The notes under the pieces are model-generated. The model was not told the origin of the DNA. It did no database searches and saw only the letters and a list, made by a program, of their open reading frames with translations. A stretch of 63,296 nucleotides of DNA. It comes from QWPN01 sp044360305. Its GTDB lineage: Bacteria; Planctomycetota; Planctomycetia; Pirellulales; UBA1268. The DNA lies in contig JBIKKQ010000002.1 in the NCBI GenBank assembly GCA_044360305.1, positions 1-63,296 of the forward strand, read 5' to 3'. Positions 1 through 7,765 of this stretch are shown in pieces (the stretch's first letter is position 1; each line of letters starts with the position of its first letter). Position numbers and translations under genes: made by a program.

Positions 1-2
1 GG

Positions 3-722
3 TTTTTCATCTGGCGGTTCTTCGAGGGGATGGCCTTCAATATCTGCCTTCCCTCGGCGATCGGCGGCGACGTCATCAAGGCCTACCGTGTCGGCGACTC
101 CACGTCCCGCCGGCTGCTGGCCGGCTGCTCGATCCTCGCCGATCGGCTCACGGGACTGGCTGCGCTCGGCGTGCTGGCCTGCACCGCGTGGGCGGCCAGC
201 CGCACCTCCCTGCCCCCGGTCGCCGTGGCGGCGGTCGGGGGCGCGGTCCTTGCCGCGGTGCTCGCCGGCTTCTGGATCGGCACCCGCTGCCTCGACCGGA
301 TCCTCGCGATGCTGCCGCCGGACCATGCCGCGCGACGGTTTATCGCCCAGTTGCTTCCCTACCAGACGCGGCCGCGACTCCTCGTCAACGCCATCGGCTG
401 GAGCTTCATCGTGCAGATGGGGGGGGCGCTGGTCGTGGGAATCATGGCGAGGACGGTGGGCGTCCGACTCGGCCCCGTCGTCTGGTTCTCCGTGGTGCCG
501 CTCGTCTCCCTGCTGACGGTCCTGCCGATGAGCATCGGCGGCTTCGGCGTGCGCGAAGCTGCCGTGCAATCGCTGCTCGCCCATTACGGCGTGCCCGAGG
601 GCCAGGCATTGGCCGTCGCCCTGCTCTGGAGCCTGAGCACCGTCATCATGGGGCTGCTGGGCGGCCTGCTGTTCGTGGCCGACCGTCAGCCCACCGGCGC
701 GACAAGCGAGCCTTCCCGATAG
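3..722 (+). CDS. UPF0104 / lysylphosphatidylglycerol synthase-like membrane protein (5' end missing)
   Basis: The frame is open from base 3, so the gene begins left of the window; 239 residues of the C-terminal part are visible. The segment N-I-C-L-P-S-A-I-G-G-D-V-I-K-A-Y-R just after the left edge matches the N-x2-LP-x2-GGD-x2-K-x-Y signature of the UPF0104 family (YbhN/AglD-like, related to the flippase domain of MprF). Several hydrophobic helices follow, and a Gly-rich P-M-S-I-G-G-F-G-V-R-E motif near residue 170 is typical of the family's C-terminal half. Members are inner-membrane proteins thought to move or modify lipid-linked substrates; the substrate here cannot be told. The next gene is convergent, 18 bases away. 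An apparent internal ATG at base 30 lies inside the conserved motif and is not the start. Confidence 0.85.
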   Translation, partial: FFIWRFFEGMAFNICLPSAIGGDVIKAYRVGDSTSRRLLAGCSILADRLTGLAALGVLACTAWAASRTSLPPVAVAAVGGAVLAAVLAGFWIGTRCLDRILAMLPPDHAARRFIAQLLPYQTRPRLLVNAIGWSFIVQMGGALVVGIMARTVGVRLGPVVWFSVVPLVSLLTVLPMSIGGFGVREAAVQSLLAHYGVPEGQALAVALLWSLSTVIMGLLGGLLFVADRQPTGATSEPSR

Positions 723-740
723 GGCGGCGGGAAACAGGCT

Positions 741-1763
741 TTACGGTTGCGGGGCCGCCGCGGCGTCAGGGCCCAGGCCGGCGAGCGCCGCCGTGGCGAT
801 CCGCCGGGTCAGTGCCGGCGAGGCCAGGTACAGCGGCAGCCCGTGGTTCTTGCCGACGATGCCGGCCGCGTCGGTCGCGCGGAATTCGATGTCGCCGGGC
901 AGCCAGCGGCGCGGCATGCCGACGTAGCCGAGCGCGTCGGCATGCACCCGCTTGTCGATCCAGGGGAAGAACCGCAGCGCGTCGTCGCGCGAGTTGATCA
1001 GCAGCGTCAACCGGTCGCAGCCGGCGAGTGTCTCCCGATACGGGCCGCGCGGCGCGAGGGCGTCGCAGCGGACCGCCGGGGCGATGAACACGAGGTGGGT
1101 CCGGCCTGGCCGCCCCGACCAGCCCCCCGCGTCGGCCGCGGCGTCGGCCGCCACCAGATCTTCGAGGGCCTCCAGCGTGATCAGCGCGCCGAAACTGTAG
1201 GCAACGATCGCCAGCGGCCGGTCAGGTTCGAGATGACGGAGAAACCAGCCCAGGTAATGGCCGTCGGCATGCGCCCGGCCGTACTTCGCCCGGCCGTCCC
1301 GGAGGAGCAGCCCCTCCTGCTCGCTCGGCCAGGAGAAGATTACGGTCCGCACCGGGCCGGCCGTCGGGCAGCAGCCGATCGCCTGGCGGACGAACTGCAA
1401 CCCCTGGGACTTCGCCTCACCGGGTTCGTAGCGGTTGCCATGAATGAAGACGAGCAGTGGCCGGGAGGCATCGGCGGTCAGGCTCGCCAGGTCGGACCGC
1501 TCCCAGCGACCGCGGGCCGGGTCGATGCACCGCTCCACCGCCAGGTCCGCGGCGGCGGGCGCCGCCGAGATGCAGGGCAGCCGCCGGGTGCTGACGAGCC
1601 AGACGTCCGCATCCGTCTGGCAGCAGGCCGCGGCCGGGCCGGCCCCGGCTCCGAGGGCCGGTGACGCGGCGGCGGCCAGCCGCAGGCCGGAGGCGGCCAC
1701 GATCATCAGGGCGATCGTTCGCATGCCGATCATCCGCTGCTGCACGGGTAATCCCTGCTTCAT
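741..1763 (-). CDS. Secreted alpha/beta hydrolase (DUF900-like)
   Basis: A 340-residue protein with an alpha/beta-hydrolase core: the strand-loop L-L-V-F-I-H-G-N (oxyanion region), a nucleophile elbow A-Y-S-F-G, and a late N-H-G-L motif that may supply the catalytic His. The general look is that of the DUF900/serine-esterase group. The N-terminus (M-R-T-I-A-L-M-I-V-A-A-S, from the second in-frame Met) resembles a signal peptide. I chose the ATG at 1763 because GGGGAAGGA sits directly before it on the minus strand; the longer frame to 1832 adds an Arg/Pro-rich leader and would start upstream of a TAGAGT -10-like box (1823-1828). The substrate is unknown. It converges on the UPF0104 gene. Confidence 0.7.
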   Translation of the reverse strand: MKQGLPVQQRMIGMRTIALMIVAASGLRLAAAASPALGAGAGPAAACCQTDADVWLVSTRRLPCISAAPAAADLAVERCIDPARGRWERSDLASLTADASRPLLVFIHGNRYEPGEAKSQGLQFVRQAIGCCPTAGPVRTVIFSWPSEQEGLLLRDGRAKYGRAHADGHYLGWFLRHLEPDRPLAIVAYSFGALITLEALEDLVAADAAADAGGWSGRPGRTHLVFIAPAVRCDALAPRGPYRETLAGCDRLTLLINSRDDALRFFPWIDKRVHADALGYVGMPRRWLPGDIEFRATDAAGIVGKNHGLPLYLASPALTRRIATAALAGLGPDAAAAPQP

Positions 1764-2085
1764 TCCTTCCCCTGTAGATCCTCCCTGCCGGCCTCGGGGA
1801 CGCGACGGCGGGACTCGAGAAAACTCTAGCACGCGTGTGCGGGTTCGCCGCGATCAGCCCGCCGTTCGCGGCCCCCTCTTCGGCCGCGTCCGCGGTCGTT
1901 CCACCGGCACCATCGGCACCGCCGGTGCGACTGGCCGGCCGTCGGTGCGCCGCCGAAAAATTTTCCCGCCGCCGACCGCCGCGCGCCGGATCGTGGGCTA
2001 CGGTTGTCAGGCGTCGCATCCGACGCCATGTCCCGTCGTTCCGCGGATCCCTCGTCCCCGATCCGCCCGCGTTGGAGTCGTGAAC
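1764..2085. other. Intergenic region between divergent genes
   Basis: About 320 bases between the hydrolase start (minus) and the small lipoprotein start (plus). It holds a TAGAGT element (minus strand, 1823-1828) that could be a -10 box for the hydrolase, and a 21-bp box at 1992-2012 shared with the leader of a second Cys-rich lipoprotein. I see no RNA gene or convincing ORF. Confidence 0.5.
1992..2012 (+). promoter_or_regulatory. 21-bp box shared with 7766-7786
   Basis: The box reads CGTGGG, one base, TA, one base, GGTTG, two bases, AGGC. It matches a segment ahead of the gene at 7886 at 17 of 21 positions. Both copies lie on the coding strand 70-100 bases before the ATG of a small Cys/Pro/Gly-rich lipoprotein, so it may be a promoter or operator common to them. 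The TA(C/G)GGT core could be a degenerate -10 element. Confidence 0.35.
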
Positions 2086-2355
2086 ATGTCGCGCGTCCTC
2101 TGTCTGGCGGTCCTGCTCGGCGGCCTCGTGGCCGCCCCCGGTTGCAGCAGCTGCTTCGGCGGCCTCAATGGCTGCCGGCGGCCCTCGTTCATGGAATTTC
2201 GCTCGCCGTGTCGCGGGCAGGCCGAGCCGTGCCATGCGCCGGTCTGTGAGCCCGCCTGCGGTCCGGCACCGGCGGGCGAGTGCTGCGAACCGACGGGGGG
2301 CGGGACGATCGTCCCCGGTCCGGCCGGGGGCGAACGGGTGGGGACTTTCAGCTGA
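2086..2355 (+). CDS. Small Cys-rich lipoprotein, function unknown
   Basis: An 89-residue protein with a lipoprotein signal peptide: M-S-R-V-L, a hydrophobic run, then the lipobox A-A-P-G-C at residues 16-20. The mature part is unusually rich in Cys (about ten), Gly and Pro, with C-x2-C spacings that could form disulfides or bind metal outside the cytoplasm. I recognise no domain. The ATG follows TTGGAG by about 9 bases. A second protein of the same style is encoded at 7886-8326, and the two leaders share a 21-bp box. The gene stands alone between the divergent hydrolase and ffh, and its assignment rests on the signal peptide and shared leader rather than on known homologues. Confidence 0.6.
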   Translation: MSRVLCLAVLLGGLVAAPGCSSCFGGLNGCRRPSFMEFRSPCRGQAEPCHAPVCEPACGPAPAGECCEPTGGGTIVPGPAGGERVGTFS

Positions 2356-2499
2356 GCCGACGGCCCGCGTGGCGGCGGGCCCGCCCTTCCGGTGATGCGC
2401 CGCTCTTGCCGGCCACGCGTCGGGCAAGCGGCACGTTGTGTGTCCGCTCCCGATTCGAGCGGCTCATCACCGGGCGGGCGCCGGCCCTTCCGGCGGCGG

Positions 2500-2505
2500 T
2501 ATACT
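2500..2505 (+). promoter_or_regulatory. -10 box for ffh
   Basis: TATACT (consensus TATAAT), preceded by a GG extension, lies 25 bases before the ffh ATG and predicts a leader of about 20 bases. No clear -35 hexamer is seen. Confidence 0.45.
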
Positions 2506-2530
2506 GCCCGGCCCCCGCGCCGGAGCCGCC

Positions 2531-4018
2531 ATGTTCGAATCCCTGACCGCCTCCCTGTCCTCGGCCCTCGCCGGCCTCCGCGGCCGCGGCAAGCTGACCG
2601 AGGCCAACATGCGCGAGGGCCTGGGCCAGGTCCGCACCGCGCTGCTCGAGGCCGACGTCGCCTACGACGTCGTCGAGGGCTTTCTGTCGCGGGTCGCCGA
2701 CGCGGCCGTCGGCGCCAAGGTGCTCGAGTCGCTCGATCCGGCCCAGCAGCTCGTCGGCATCGTCCACCACGAGCTCGTCGGCCTGATGGGGCCGGTCGAT
2801 CACTCGTTCCATTTCCAGCCCGGCCGGACCACGGTGCTGATGCTCTGCGGCCTGCAGGGCTCGGGAAAGACGACGTCCTGCGCGAAGCTCGCCCGGCGGA
2901 TCAAGGAGCAGGGGCGGCACGTGATGCTCGTCGCGGCCGACCTGCAGCGACCGGCCGCCATCGAGCAGCTCTGCGTGCTCGGCCGCCAGCTCGGCGTCAC
3001 CGTGCACGCGCCGGCCGACATGCCGGGCGGGTCGGCCGATCCGGTCGCCGTCTGCACCGCCGGCGTCGCCCGGGCGAAGAAGGAAGGGGCCTCGGTCGTG
3101 ATCCTCGACACGGCCGGCCGGCTGGCGATCGACGAGGCCCTGATGCAGGAACTGGCCCGCATCGACCGCACGGTCGGTCCGGACCAGGTGTATCTCGTCG
3201 TCGATGCGATGACCGGCCAGGACGCCGTGCGCAGCGCCAAGGCGTTTCACGACGCCCTGGAGCTCGACGGCGTGATCATGACGAAGCTCGACGGCGACGC
3301 CCGCGGCGGTGCGGCGCTGTCGGTGAAGAGCGTCACCGGGGTGCCGATCAAGTTCATCGGCACCGGCGAGCAGGTCGAGGCGCTGGAGGAGTTCCATCCG
3401 GACCGGATGGCGGGCCGGATCCTCGGCATGGGGGACGTGGTGACCCTCGTCGAGGAGGCGCAGCGCAAGTTCGACCAGGACGAGATGCGGCGGCAGGAGG
3501 AGCGGCTGAAGGCGGGCGAGTTCACGCTCGACGACTTCAAGAAGATGCTCGCCCAGACCCGCCGGCTCGGGCCGCTCGGCAAGGTGCTGGGAATGATTCC
3601 CGGCATGGGGGGCATGCAGGAGATGCTCGGCGGCGCCGACCTCGAAAAGGACATGAACCGGCTGTTCGGAATCATCGACTCGATGACGCCGGAGGAACGC
3701 CGCAACCCCTCGCGGCTGGTGGACCAGTCGCGGCGCCGGCGGATCGCCACCGGCGCCGGCGTCGCGGCCCACGAGGTCGGCGACCTCGTCAAGCAGTTCG
3801 ACGGCATGAGCGCGATGATGAAGGGCATGGCCGGGCTGGGGATGCGGGAGCGGATGCAGCAGGTGCAGCGGCTCCAGGCCCAGCTCACGAACCCCTCGGC
3901 CCGGCTGGCGAAACCCAAGGGGGACACCGGCAAACGGCTCACCGCCGACGAGCGCCGGAAGCAAAAGAAGCAGCGCGAGAAGGACGCCCGGCGCCGGAAG
4001 CGCGGGGCCGGCGAGTGA
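2531..4018 (+). CDS. ffh: Signal recognition particle protein Ffh (SRP54 GTPase)
   Basis: A 495-residue SRP54 homologue that binds signal peptides of nascent membrane proteins and delivers them to the receptor FtsY. The N domain covers about residues 1-90. The G domain has the P-loop G-L-Q-G-S-G-K-T-T (107-115), D-T-A-G-R (193-197) and T-K-L-D-G-D-A-R-G-G (251-260). The Met-rich M domain has G-P-L-G-K-V-L-G-M-I-P-G-M and ends in a very basic KKQ/RRRK tail. The start at 2531 gives the canonical N domain (M-F-E-S-L-T); a longer frame to 2438 adds unrelated residues. No 4.5S RNA gene is seen nearby. The rpsP-trmD-rplS operon follows 218 bases downstream, a common neighbourhood. Confidence 0.97.
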   Translation: MFESLTASLSSALAGLRGRGKLTEANMREGLGQVRTALLEADVAYDVVEGFLSRVADAAVGAKVLESLDPAQQLVGIVHHELVGLMGPVDHSFHFQPGRTTVLMLCGLQGSGKTTSCAKLARRIKEQGRHVMLVAADLQRPAAIEQLCVLGRQLGVTVHAPADMPGGSADPVAVCTAGVARAKKEGASVVILDTAGRLAIDEALMQELARIDRTVGPDQVYLVVDAMTGQDAVRSAKAFHDALELDGVIMTKLDGDARGGAALSVKSVTGVPIKFIGTGEQVEALEEFHPDRMAGRILGMGDVVTLVEEAQRKFDQDEMRRQEERLKAGEFTLDDFKKMLAQTRRLGPLGKVLGMIPGMGGMQEMLGGADLEKDMNRLFGIIDSMTPEERRNPSRLVDQSRRRRIATGAGVAAHEVGDLVKQFDGMSAMMKGMAGLGMRERMQQVQRLQAQLTNPSARLAKPKGDTGKRLTADERRKQKKQREKDARRRKRGAGE

Positions 4019-4082
4019 CGCCCTGCCGGACGGGACGCGGAGGAAAGGCTGGAGAGCCCCCCCGGGAAAAACCGAGGGAAAC

Positions 4083-4107
4083 CCCGCGGAAGACCCCGTT
4101 CCGCGGG
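4083..4107 (+). terminator. Hairpin downstream of ffh
   Basis: A perfect 8-bp stem (CCCGCGGA at 4083-4090, TCCGCGGG at 4100-4107) with a 9-base loop lies 65 bases after the ffh stop. Only a short pyrimidine run follows, so it may be a weak or factor-assisted terminator ahead of the rpsP promoter. Confidence 0.45.
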
Positions 4108-4113
4108 TCGCTC

Positions 4114-4141
4114 TTGGGTTCGGCCGGCCGGCGGATACCAT
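4114..4141 (+). promoter_or_regulatory. Candidate sigma70 promoter for rpsP operon
   Basis: TTGGGT (4114-4119), a 16-base spacer and TACCAT (4136-4141) lie directly after the ffh hairpin. A start near 4148 would give rpsP a leader of about 90 bases. Confidence 0.4.
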
Positions 4142-4236
4142 AGGGTGCTCGGTCGGCTGGCGCTCGTCGCTGCCGACCAGGCCGGCGTGCGGCCGGTTTT
4201 GCAGGCAACAGGCATCGATCAGGGAGAGTTCAGACC

Positions 4237-4695
4237 GTGGCAGTCACGATTCGAATGAAGCGGATGGGGCGGAAGAACCGCGAGTATTACCGGATCTGCG
4301 CGACCGATCGTCGCAGTCCTCGGGACGGCCGCGTGATCGAGGAACTCGGCACCTACGATCCCCACGTGAGCGAGACCGATGCCCGCTGCACGCTCAACGG
4401 CCCGCGGGTCGATTACTGGCTGTCGGTCGGCGCCCAGCCGAGCGACGCGGTCCGCGTGCTGATCAAGAAGTACGGCACCAACGGCACCCATCTCCAGGCG
4501 ATGGAAGCGGCCCGCGCCAAGCTCGCCATGCCGCGGATTGTGCCCGATGCCGGCGAACCGGTGTTCGTGCCGGCTCCCAAACCGGAACCGGTGACGGCGA
4601 CGGCGACGGCGCCGGTCGAGGCAGCCGCCGAGCCGGCGGCCGAAGCCGCGGTGGCGCCCGCCGCGGAGCCTGCCGCCGAGCCGAAGGCCGAGTGA
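4237..4695 (+). CDS. rpsP: 30S ribosomal protein bS16
   Basis: A 152-residue protein whose first ~80 residues are a standard bS16: M-A-V-T-I-R-M-K-R-M-G, then N-R-E-Y-Y-R-I and S-P-R-D-G-R-V-I-E-E-L-G-T-Y-D-P. The protein binds 16S rRNA in the body of the small subunit. The start is GTG at 4237, preceded by AGGGAGAG at 4221-4228. After the conserved core comes an extra tail of about 50 residues made almost only of Ala, Pro, Glu and Thr, much longer than in E. coli (82 residues total). It heads the operon rpsP-trmD-rplS-yraN; the usual rimM gene between rpsP and trmD is missing. Confidence 0.96.
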   Translation: MAVTIRMKRMGRKNREYYRICATDRRSPRDGRVIEELGTYDPHVSETDARCTLNGPRVDYWLSVGAQPSDAVRVLIKKYGTNGTHLQAMEAARAKLAMPRIVPDAGEPVFVPAPKPEPVTATATAPVEAAAEPAAEAAVAPAAEPAAEPKAE

Positions 4696-4703
4696 CATAC
4701 CTC

Positions 4704-4725
4704 CCGGGGCCGAGGGCGGCCCCGG
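4704..4725 (+). terminator. GC hairpin between rpsP and trmD
   Basis: An 8-bp stem (CCGGGGCC at 4704-4711, GGCCCCGG at 4718-4725) with a 6-base loop is followed by CTCGTTT. It sits in the 81-base rpsP-trmD gap and may attenuate trmD expression relative to the ribosomal gene; full termination is unlikely given the weak T run. Confidence 0.35.
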
Positions 4726-4776
4726 CTCGTTTCCCGGGCACGGCATGCCGATGACCGGACCACGGTCCCACCAGCC

Positions 4777-5511
4777 ATGCGCATCGACATCGTCACCCTG
4801 TTTCCCGAGATGTTCGCGAGCTTCCTCGACGGCAGTCTGCTCGGCGCCGCGCGGCGGGCCGGCATCCTTGATGTCCGGTTGAGTAACTTCCGCGACTTCG
4901 CCCCGGGCGTGCACCGGCAGGTGGACGACCGCCCGTATGGCGGCGGCCCCGGCATGCTGCTCATGCCCGGACCGGTCGTGGAATGCGTCGAGGCGGTGCA
5001 GCGCGACGGGGAGCGGCCCGGGCACGTGGTGCTGCTCACTCCGGGTGGACGCCGGCTCGATCAGGGCGTGGTCGAGGAGCTCGCCGGCCGCGACCGGCTC
5101 GTGCTCGTCTGCGGCCGCTACGAGGGCTTCGATGCCCGCGTCCGCGAGGCGGTCGGGGCCGAGGAGATCTCGGTCGGCGATTACGTCCTCTCCGGCGGCG
5201 AGGTGGCCGCGATGGTGGTCGTGGACGCCGTCGCCCGGCTTGTTCCTGGCGTCCTCGGCGACGCCGAGAGCGCCCGCCAGGACTCCTTCTCCGGAGCCGA
5301 TCGGCTCGTGGAAGGCCCCCAGTACACGCGGCCGCGGGAGTTCCGCGGTCTCGAGGTTCCAGAGATCCTGCTTTCGGGCGATCATCGGCGGATCGCGGCC
5401 TGGCGTCGCGAGCAGGCGCTGGCCGCCACCCACCGCCGGGACGCCGAGCCGAGCCAGGTTCCCTTCCACCCGTCCACCCAGCCCCACCATTCCCAGAGGA
5501 GCGCATCATGA
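4777..5511 (+). CDS. trmD: tRNA (guanine-37-N1)-methyltransferase TrmD
   Basis: A 244-residue SPOUT methyltransferase that makes m1G37 in tRNAs reading CNN codons, using S-adenosylmethionine. It shows the family order M-R-I-D-I-V-T-L-F-P-E-M-F at the N-terminus, D-D-R-P-Y-G-G-G-P-G-M near residue 50, the knot region V-L-V-C-G-R-Y-E-G-F-D-A-R-V, and the Y-V-L-S-G-G-E motif that shapes the trefoil-knot SAM site. The C-terminal part contains the substrate-binding P-Q-Y-T-R-P. Length is typical (about 240-250). The stop overlaps the rplS ATG as ATGA, which suggests translational coupling. Confidence 0.97.
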   Translation: MRIDIVTLFPEMFASFLDGSLLGAARRAGILDVRLSNFRDFAPGVHRQVDDRPYGGGPGMLLMPGPVVECVEAVQRDGERPGHVVLLTPGGRRLDQGVVEELAGRDRLVLVCGRYEGFDARVREAVGAEEISVGDYVLSGGEVAAMVVVDAVARLVPGVLGDAESARQDSFSGADRLVEGPQYTRPREFRGLEVPEILLSGDHRRIAAWRREQALAATHRRDAEPSQVPFHPSTQPHHSQRSAS

Positions 5512-5930
5512 GCCAGAAGATTCTCGCCGCCGTCGAGGCCTCGAGCCTCAAGTCCCAGGTGCCGACGTTCGCGATCGGCGACACCGTTGACGTCCACACC
5601 CGAATTCTCGAAGGAGAGAAGGAGCGGGTGCAGATCTTCAACGGCGTGGTGATCGCCCGCAGCGGCTCGGGCAGCCGGGAGATGTTCGTCGTCCGGCGGA
5701 TCGTGGCCGGCGAGGGCGTGGAGCGGAAGTTCCCCCTGCACTCGCCAAAGATCGCCAAGATCGAGGTCAAGCGGTCGGGCGTCTCGCGCCGGGCCAAGCT
5801 GTATTACCTCCGTGATCGGTCCGGCAAGTCCACCCGGCTGCGGGAGAAGCGCGAGGAGACGGGCACCGAGGCGACGGGTGGCAAGGCCGTCGCCGGGAAG
5901 GGTCGCAAGGCGGCCGTCGCCAAGGCCTGA
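5508..5930 (+). CDS. rplS: 50S ribosomal protein bL19
   Basis: A 140-residue bL19, located at the 30S-50S interface. The core has F-A-I-G-D-T-V-D-V, E-G-E-K-E-R-V-Q-I-F-N-G-V-V-I-A-R, V-E-R-K-F-P-L-H-S-P and R-R-A-K-L-Y-Y-L-R. The last 30 residues form an extra Lys/Arg/Ala/Gly-rich tail past the usual ~115-residue length. The ATG at 5508 overlaps the trmD stop by four bases, with AGAGGAG about 7 bases ahead as ribosome binding site. It is the third gene of the rpsP operon. Confidence 0.97.
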   Translation: MSQKILAAVEASSLKSQVPTFAIGDTVDVHTRILEGEKERVQIFNGVVIARSGSGSREMFVVRRIVAGEGVERKFPLHSPKIAKIEVKRSGVSRRAKLYYLRDRSGKSTRLREKREETGTEATGGKAVAGKGRKAAVAKA

Positions 5931-5945
5931 TATCGGGACACCGCC

Positions 5946-6320
5946 GTGGCGACCCCGGACCGCGACGAACTCGGTCGCCGCGGCGAGGAGGCCGCGGCCG
6001 CCTACCTGCGCCGGCTCGGCTACCGGATCGTGGGCCGGCGCGAGCGGGTGCTGCGCGGCGACATCGACATCGTCGCCCTCGACGGCCGGACCGTGGTCTT
6101 CGTCGAAGTGCGATCACGGTCGGACACACTGCACGGCCATCCCGCCGAGACGGTCGGCCCCGTCAAGCAGCGCCGAATCGCCGAACTGGCCACGGCCTAC
6201 ATCCGCCGCCACCGGCTGGAGGACTGCCAGGTGCGGATCGACGTCGTAGCGGTGACGATTCCGGCCACTGGAAAACCGGTCGTCGACCACTATCAGAACG
6301 CGTTCGACAGCCCGTGGTGA
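5946..6320 (+). CDS. UPF0102 (YraN) family endonuclease-like protein
   Basis: A 124-residue protein of the YraN/UPF0102 family, which has a restriction-endonuclease-like fold. The conserved order is visible: G-R-R-G-E-E-A-A, then G-Y-R-I-V, then the catalytic-type G-D-I-D-I-V-A-L-D-G and V-F-V-E-V-R-S-R-S. The acidic residues of G-D-I-D and E-V-R are the expected metal-binding positions. The physiological role of the family is not settled; links to DNA repair or recombination have been suggested. It starts at GTG, 15 bases after rplS, and closes the rpsP operon; the next gene is convergent. Confidence 0.9.
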   Translation: MATPDRDELGRRGEEAAAAYLRRLGYRIVGRRERVLRGDIDIVALDGRTVVFVEVRSRSDTLHGHPAETVGPVKQRRIAELATAYIRRHRLEDCQVRIDVVAVTIPATGKPVVDHYQNAFDSPW

Positions 6321-6350
6321 CGCTTGGTTCGCGCGCCGTCGCAGCACGGC

Positions 6351-7382
6351 TCAGGGCGCGGGGGCGATGTCGGCCAACTCGTCCGCGTCGGTGAATGTCC
6401 GCAGGCCGCCGGCGGGAAGCCTGCGGGCCAGCCGCTCCAGCCGGCGGGCGACCTTGTGAGGGGCGCCGTGGCCGTCGGCGAGCCGGCGGATGAGGACGCC
6501 CTGGACCTGCTCAGGCCGGCGCCGGGCCACGTCCACGTAAACCTCGGGATCACGCTCCCCCGAGTCGCCCACGAGCAGGAAGCGGCGGGCCGGAAAGTCG
6601 TCCATGATCCGTTCGATCGCCCGCCGCTTCGCTCGCTTGCGCGACGGGAACCGGCCCAGCGGCGTCGAGTCCTTGAGGCGAAACAGCTTGAGGTGCATCG
6701 AGCCGGCCGGCAGGCCGGCGGCGCCGAGGAAGCCGCACAGGCAGTCGGAGAGCTGCCACGGGCTCGCCGAGACGTAGTGAAATGCGGCGCCCGCCGCCCG
6801 CCAGCGGGCGTAGATCTCCGCCATCCCCGGGACCGCGGCGAATTCGCGGACGAAGGTGTTGCGCAGCAGCTCGCGCCGATTGGCCACGTTGGTGACCTTG
6901 ATCGTGTCGTCGATGTCGGAGATCAGCGACAGGCCCACGTCGTCCACGAGGTGGATGCTGCCGCCGCGGACGGCGGCAGCGTCGTCGTCGTCCTCCGCGG
7001 GCAGGCCGCGGTACTCGAGCTGCCGGCCACCGGCGCCCCCCGGGACCGTGATCCGCTCGACGAGGTCGTCGTCGAGGGCGATCTCGGCACTGAAGTGGCC
7101 GCTGCGGTCGGAGACCCCTGCCTCGACGACCCGGTCGCCGAACGCCACCCGGAGCCGCTGTCCCGGGATCCGCTGGAACAGGAACGCGTCGGCCCGCATG
7201 CGAAACACGTCGGTGTCCATCTCGGCGGCATCGAGCTCCAGCAGCCGCCTGAGCACGGCCACTGCCAGCCCGCGCCGGCGGCTGCCGGCGGGGAGCGGTC
7301 GCGCGACCATTCCGGCCACGGTCGCCCGCCAGCCGCGGCCGTCGGGGCCGCGCCGCGCGTACGTCGGGAAAAACACGATCAT
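6351..7382 (-). CDS. App1-type (DUF2183) phosphatase
   Basis: A 343-residue protein with the phosphatidate phosphatase APP1 catalytic domain, a HAD-like fold. The nucleophile motif D-I-D-D-T-I-K is at residues 156-162 and the acidic motif G-D-S-G-E-R-D-P-E at 272-280, with H-Y-V-S-A-S-P-W between them; this layout matches bacterial DUF2183 proteins. Residues 1-140 form an N-terminal domain without signal peptide, so it is probably cytoplasmic or peripheral. In yeast, App1 dephosphorylates phosphatidic acid; the bacterial substrate is not established. The start is ATG at 7382. It has no operon partner: the left gene is convergent and the right one divergent. Confidence 0.85.
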   Translation of the reverse strand: MIVFFPTYARRGPDGRGWRATVAGMVARPLPAGSRRRGLAVAVLRRLLELDAAEMDTDVFRMRADAFLFQRIPGQRLRVAFGDRVVEAGVSDRSGHFSAEIALDDDLVERITVPGGAGGRQLEYRGLPAEDDDDAAAVRGGSIHLVDDVGLSLISDIDDTIKVTNVANRRELLRNTFVREFAAVPGMAEIYARWRAAGAAFHYVSASPWQLSDCLCGFLGAAGLPAGSMHLKLFRLKDSTPLGRFPSRKRAKRRAIERIMDDFPARRFLLVGDSGERDPEVYVDVARRRPEQVQGVLIRRLADGHGAPHKVARRLERLARRLPAGGLRTFTDADELADIAPAP

Positions 7383-7489
7383 GGGATGGCCGAGGAGGCG
7401 GTCCGGGCGCGGGCGGGTTCTTGCAACCGCCGGGGCATCATCTTACAACGTGGCGGCAGTCGGCTTCGTCTTCACGTGGAGAGCATGGC

Positions 7490-7579
7490 ATGGGCGTCAA
7501 GAAAACGGGCAAGGGTAGGCGGAAATTGGGCCAGAAGAAGCGCCGGATGCGGGCCCGCATCCGTCATCGCAAGGGCTGA
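7490..7579 (+). CDS. Very small basic protein, 29 residues
   Basis: The reading frame M-G-V-K-K-T-G-K-G-R-R-K-L-G-Q then K-K-R-R-M-R-A-R-I-R-H-R-K-G gives a 29-residue protein of which nearly half is Lys or Arg. GGAGAG at 7478-7483 lies 6 bases before the ATG, a proper ribosome binding site. Composition and the R-x-R-H-R-K ending resemble tiny ribosome-associated proteins (bTHX or the COX24/AURKAIP1-like group), but the similarity is by eye only and the family is not proven. The frame beginning at 7485 is a shadow. A 31-bp tandem array starts one base after the stop, and its units resemble the end of this gene. Confidence 0.55.
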   Translation: MGVKKTGKGRRKLGQKKRRMRARIRHRKG

Positions 7580-7580
7580 T

Positions 7581-7689
7581 CGCCCGGCGCCGGTTGATCG
7601 CGAGGGCTTTTCGCCCGGCGCCGGTTGATCGCGAGGGCTTTTCGCCCGGCGCCGGTTGATCGCGAGGGCTTTTCGCCCGGCGCCGGTTG
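7581..7689 (+). repeat. 31-bp tandem repeat, 3.5 copies
   Basis: Three exact 31-bp units (7581-7611, 7612-7642, 7643-7673) and a partial fourth (7674-7689). Each unit contains the palindrome CCGGCGCCGG and ends with GCGAGGGCTTTT, whose GGGC can pair with the GCCC that opens the next unit. The 17 bases before the array, which include the last codons and stop of the 29-residue ORF, match the unit's 3' half at 14 of 17 positions, so the array looks grown from the gene's end. There are no unique spacers, so it is not CRISPR. The rest of the 306-base gap to 7886 holds only the shared 21-bp box. Confidence 0.9.
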
Positions 7690-7765
7690 CAAGACCGGCA
7701 CATCTTTCCACGCGCCGCGACGTTCGCGGCTTCGATCCGCGACTCCGCGTTTGCCGCGCCCGTCC

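Noticed and set aside
2348..4141. A 597-codon minus-strand frame over ffh
   Set aside because: Covers the well-supported ffh gene; no motif, signal peptide or ribosome site.
4019..4236. 4.5S (SRP) RNA gene near ffh
   Set aside because: No GGAA/GNRA-type helix-8 core is seen in the gap; only a short hairpin is present.
7581..7689. CRISPR array
   Set aside because: The 31-bp units abut each other with no unique spacers and no cas genes are near.
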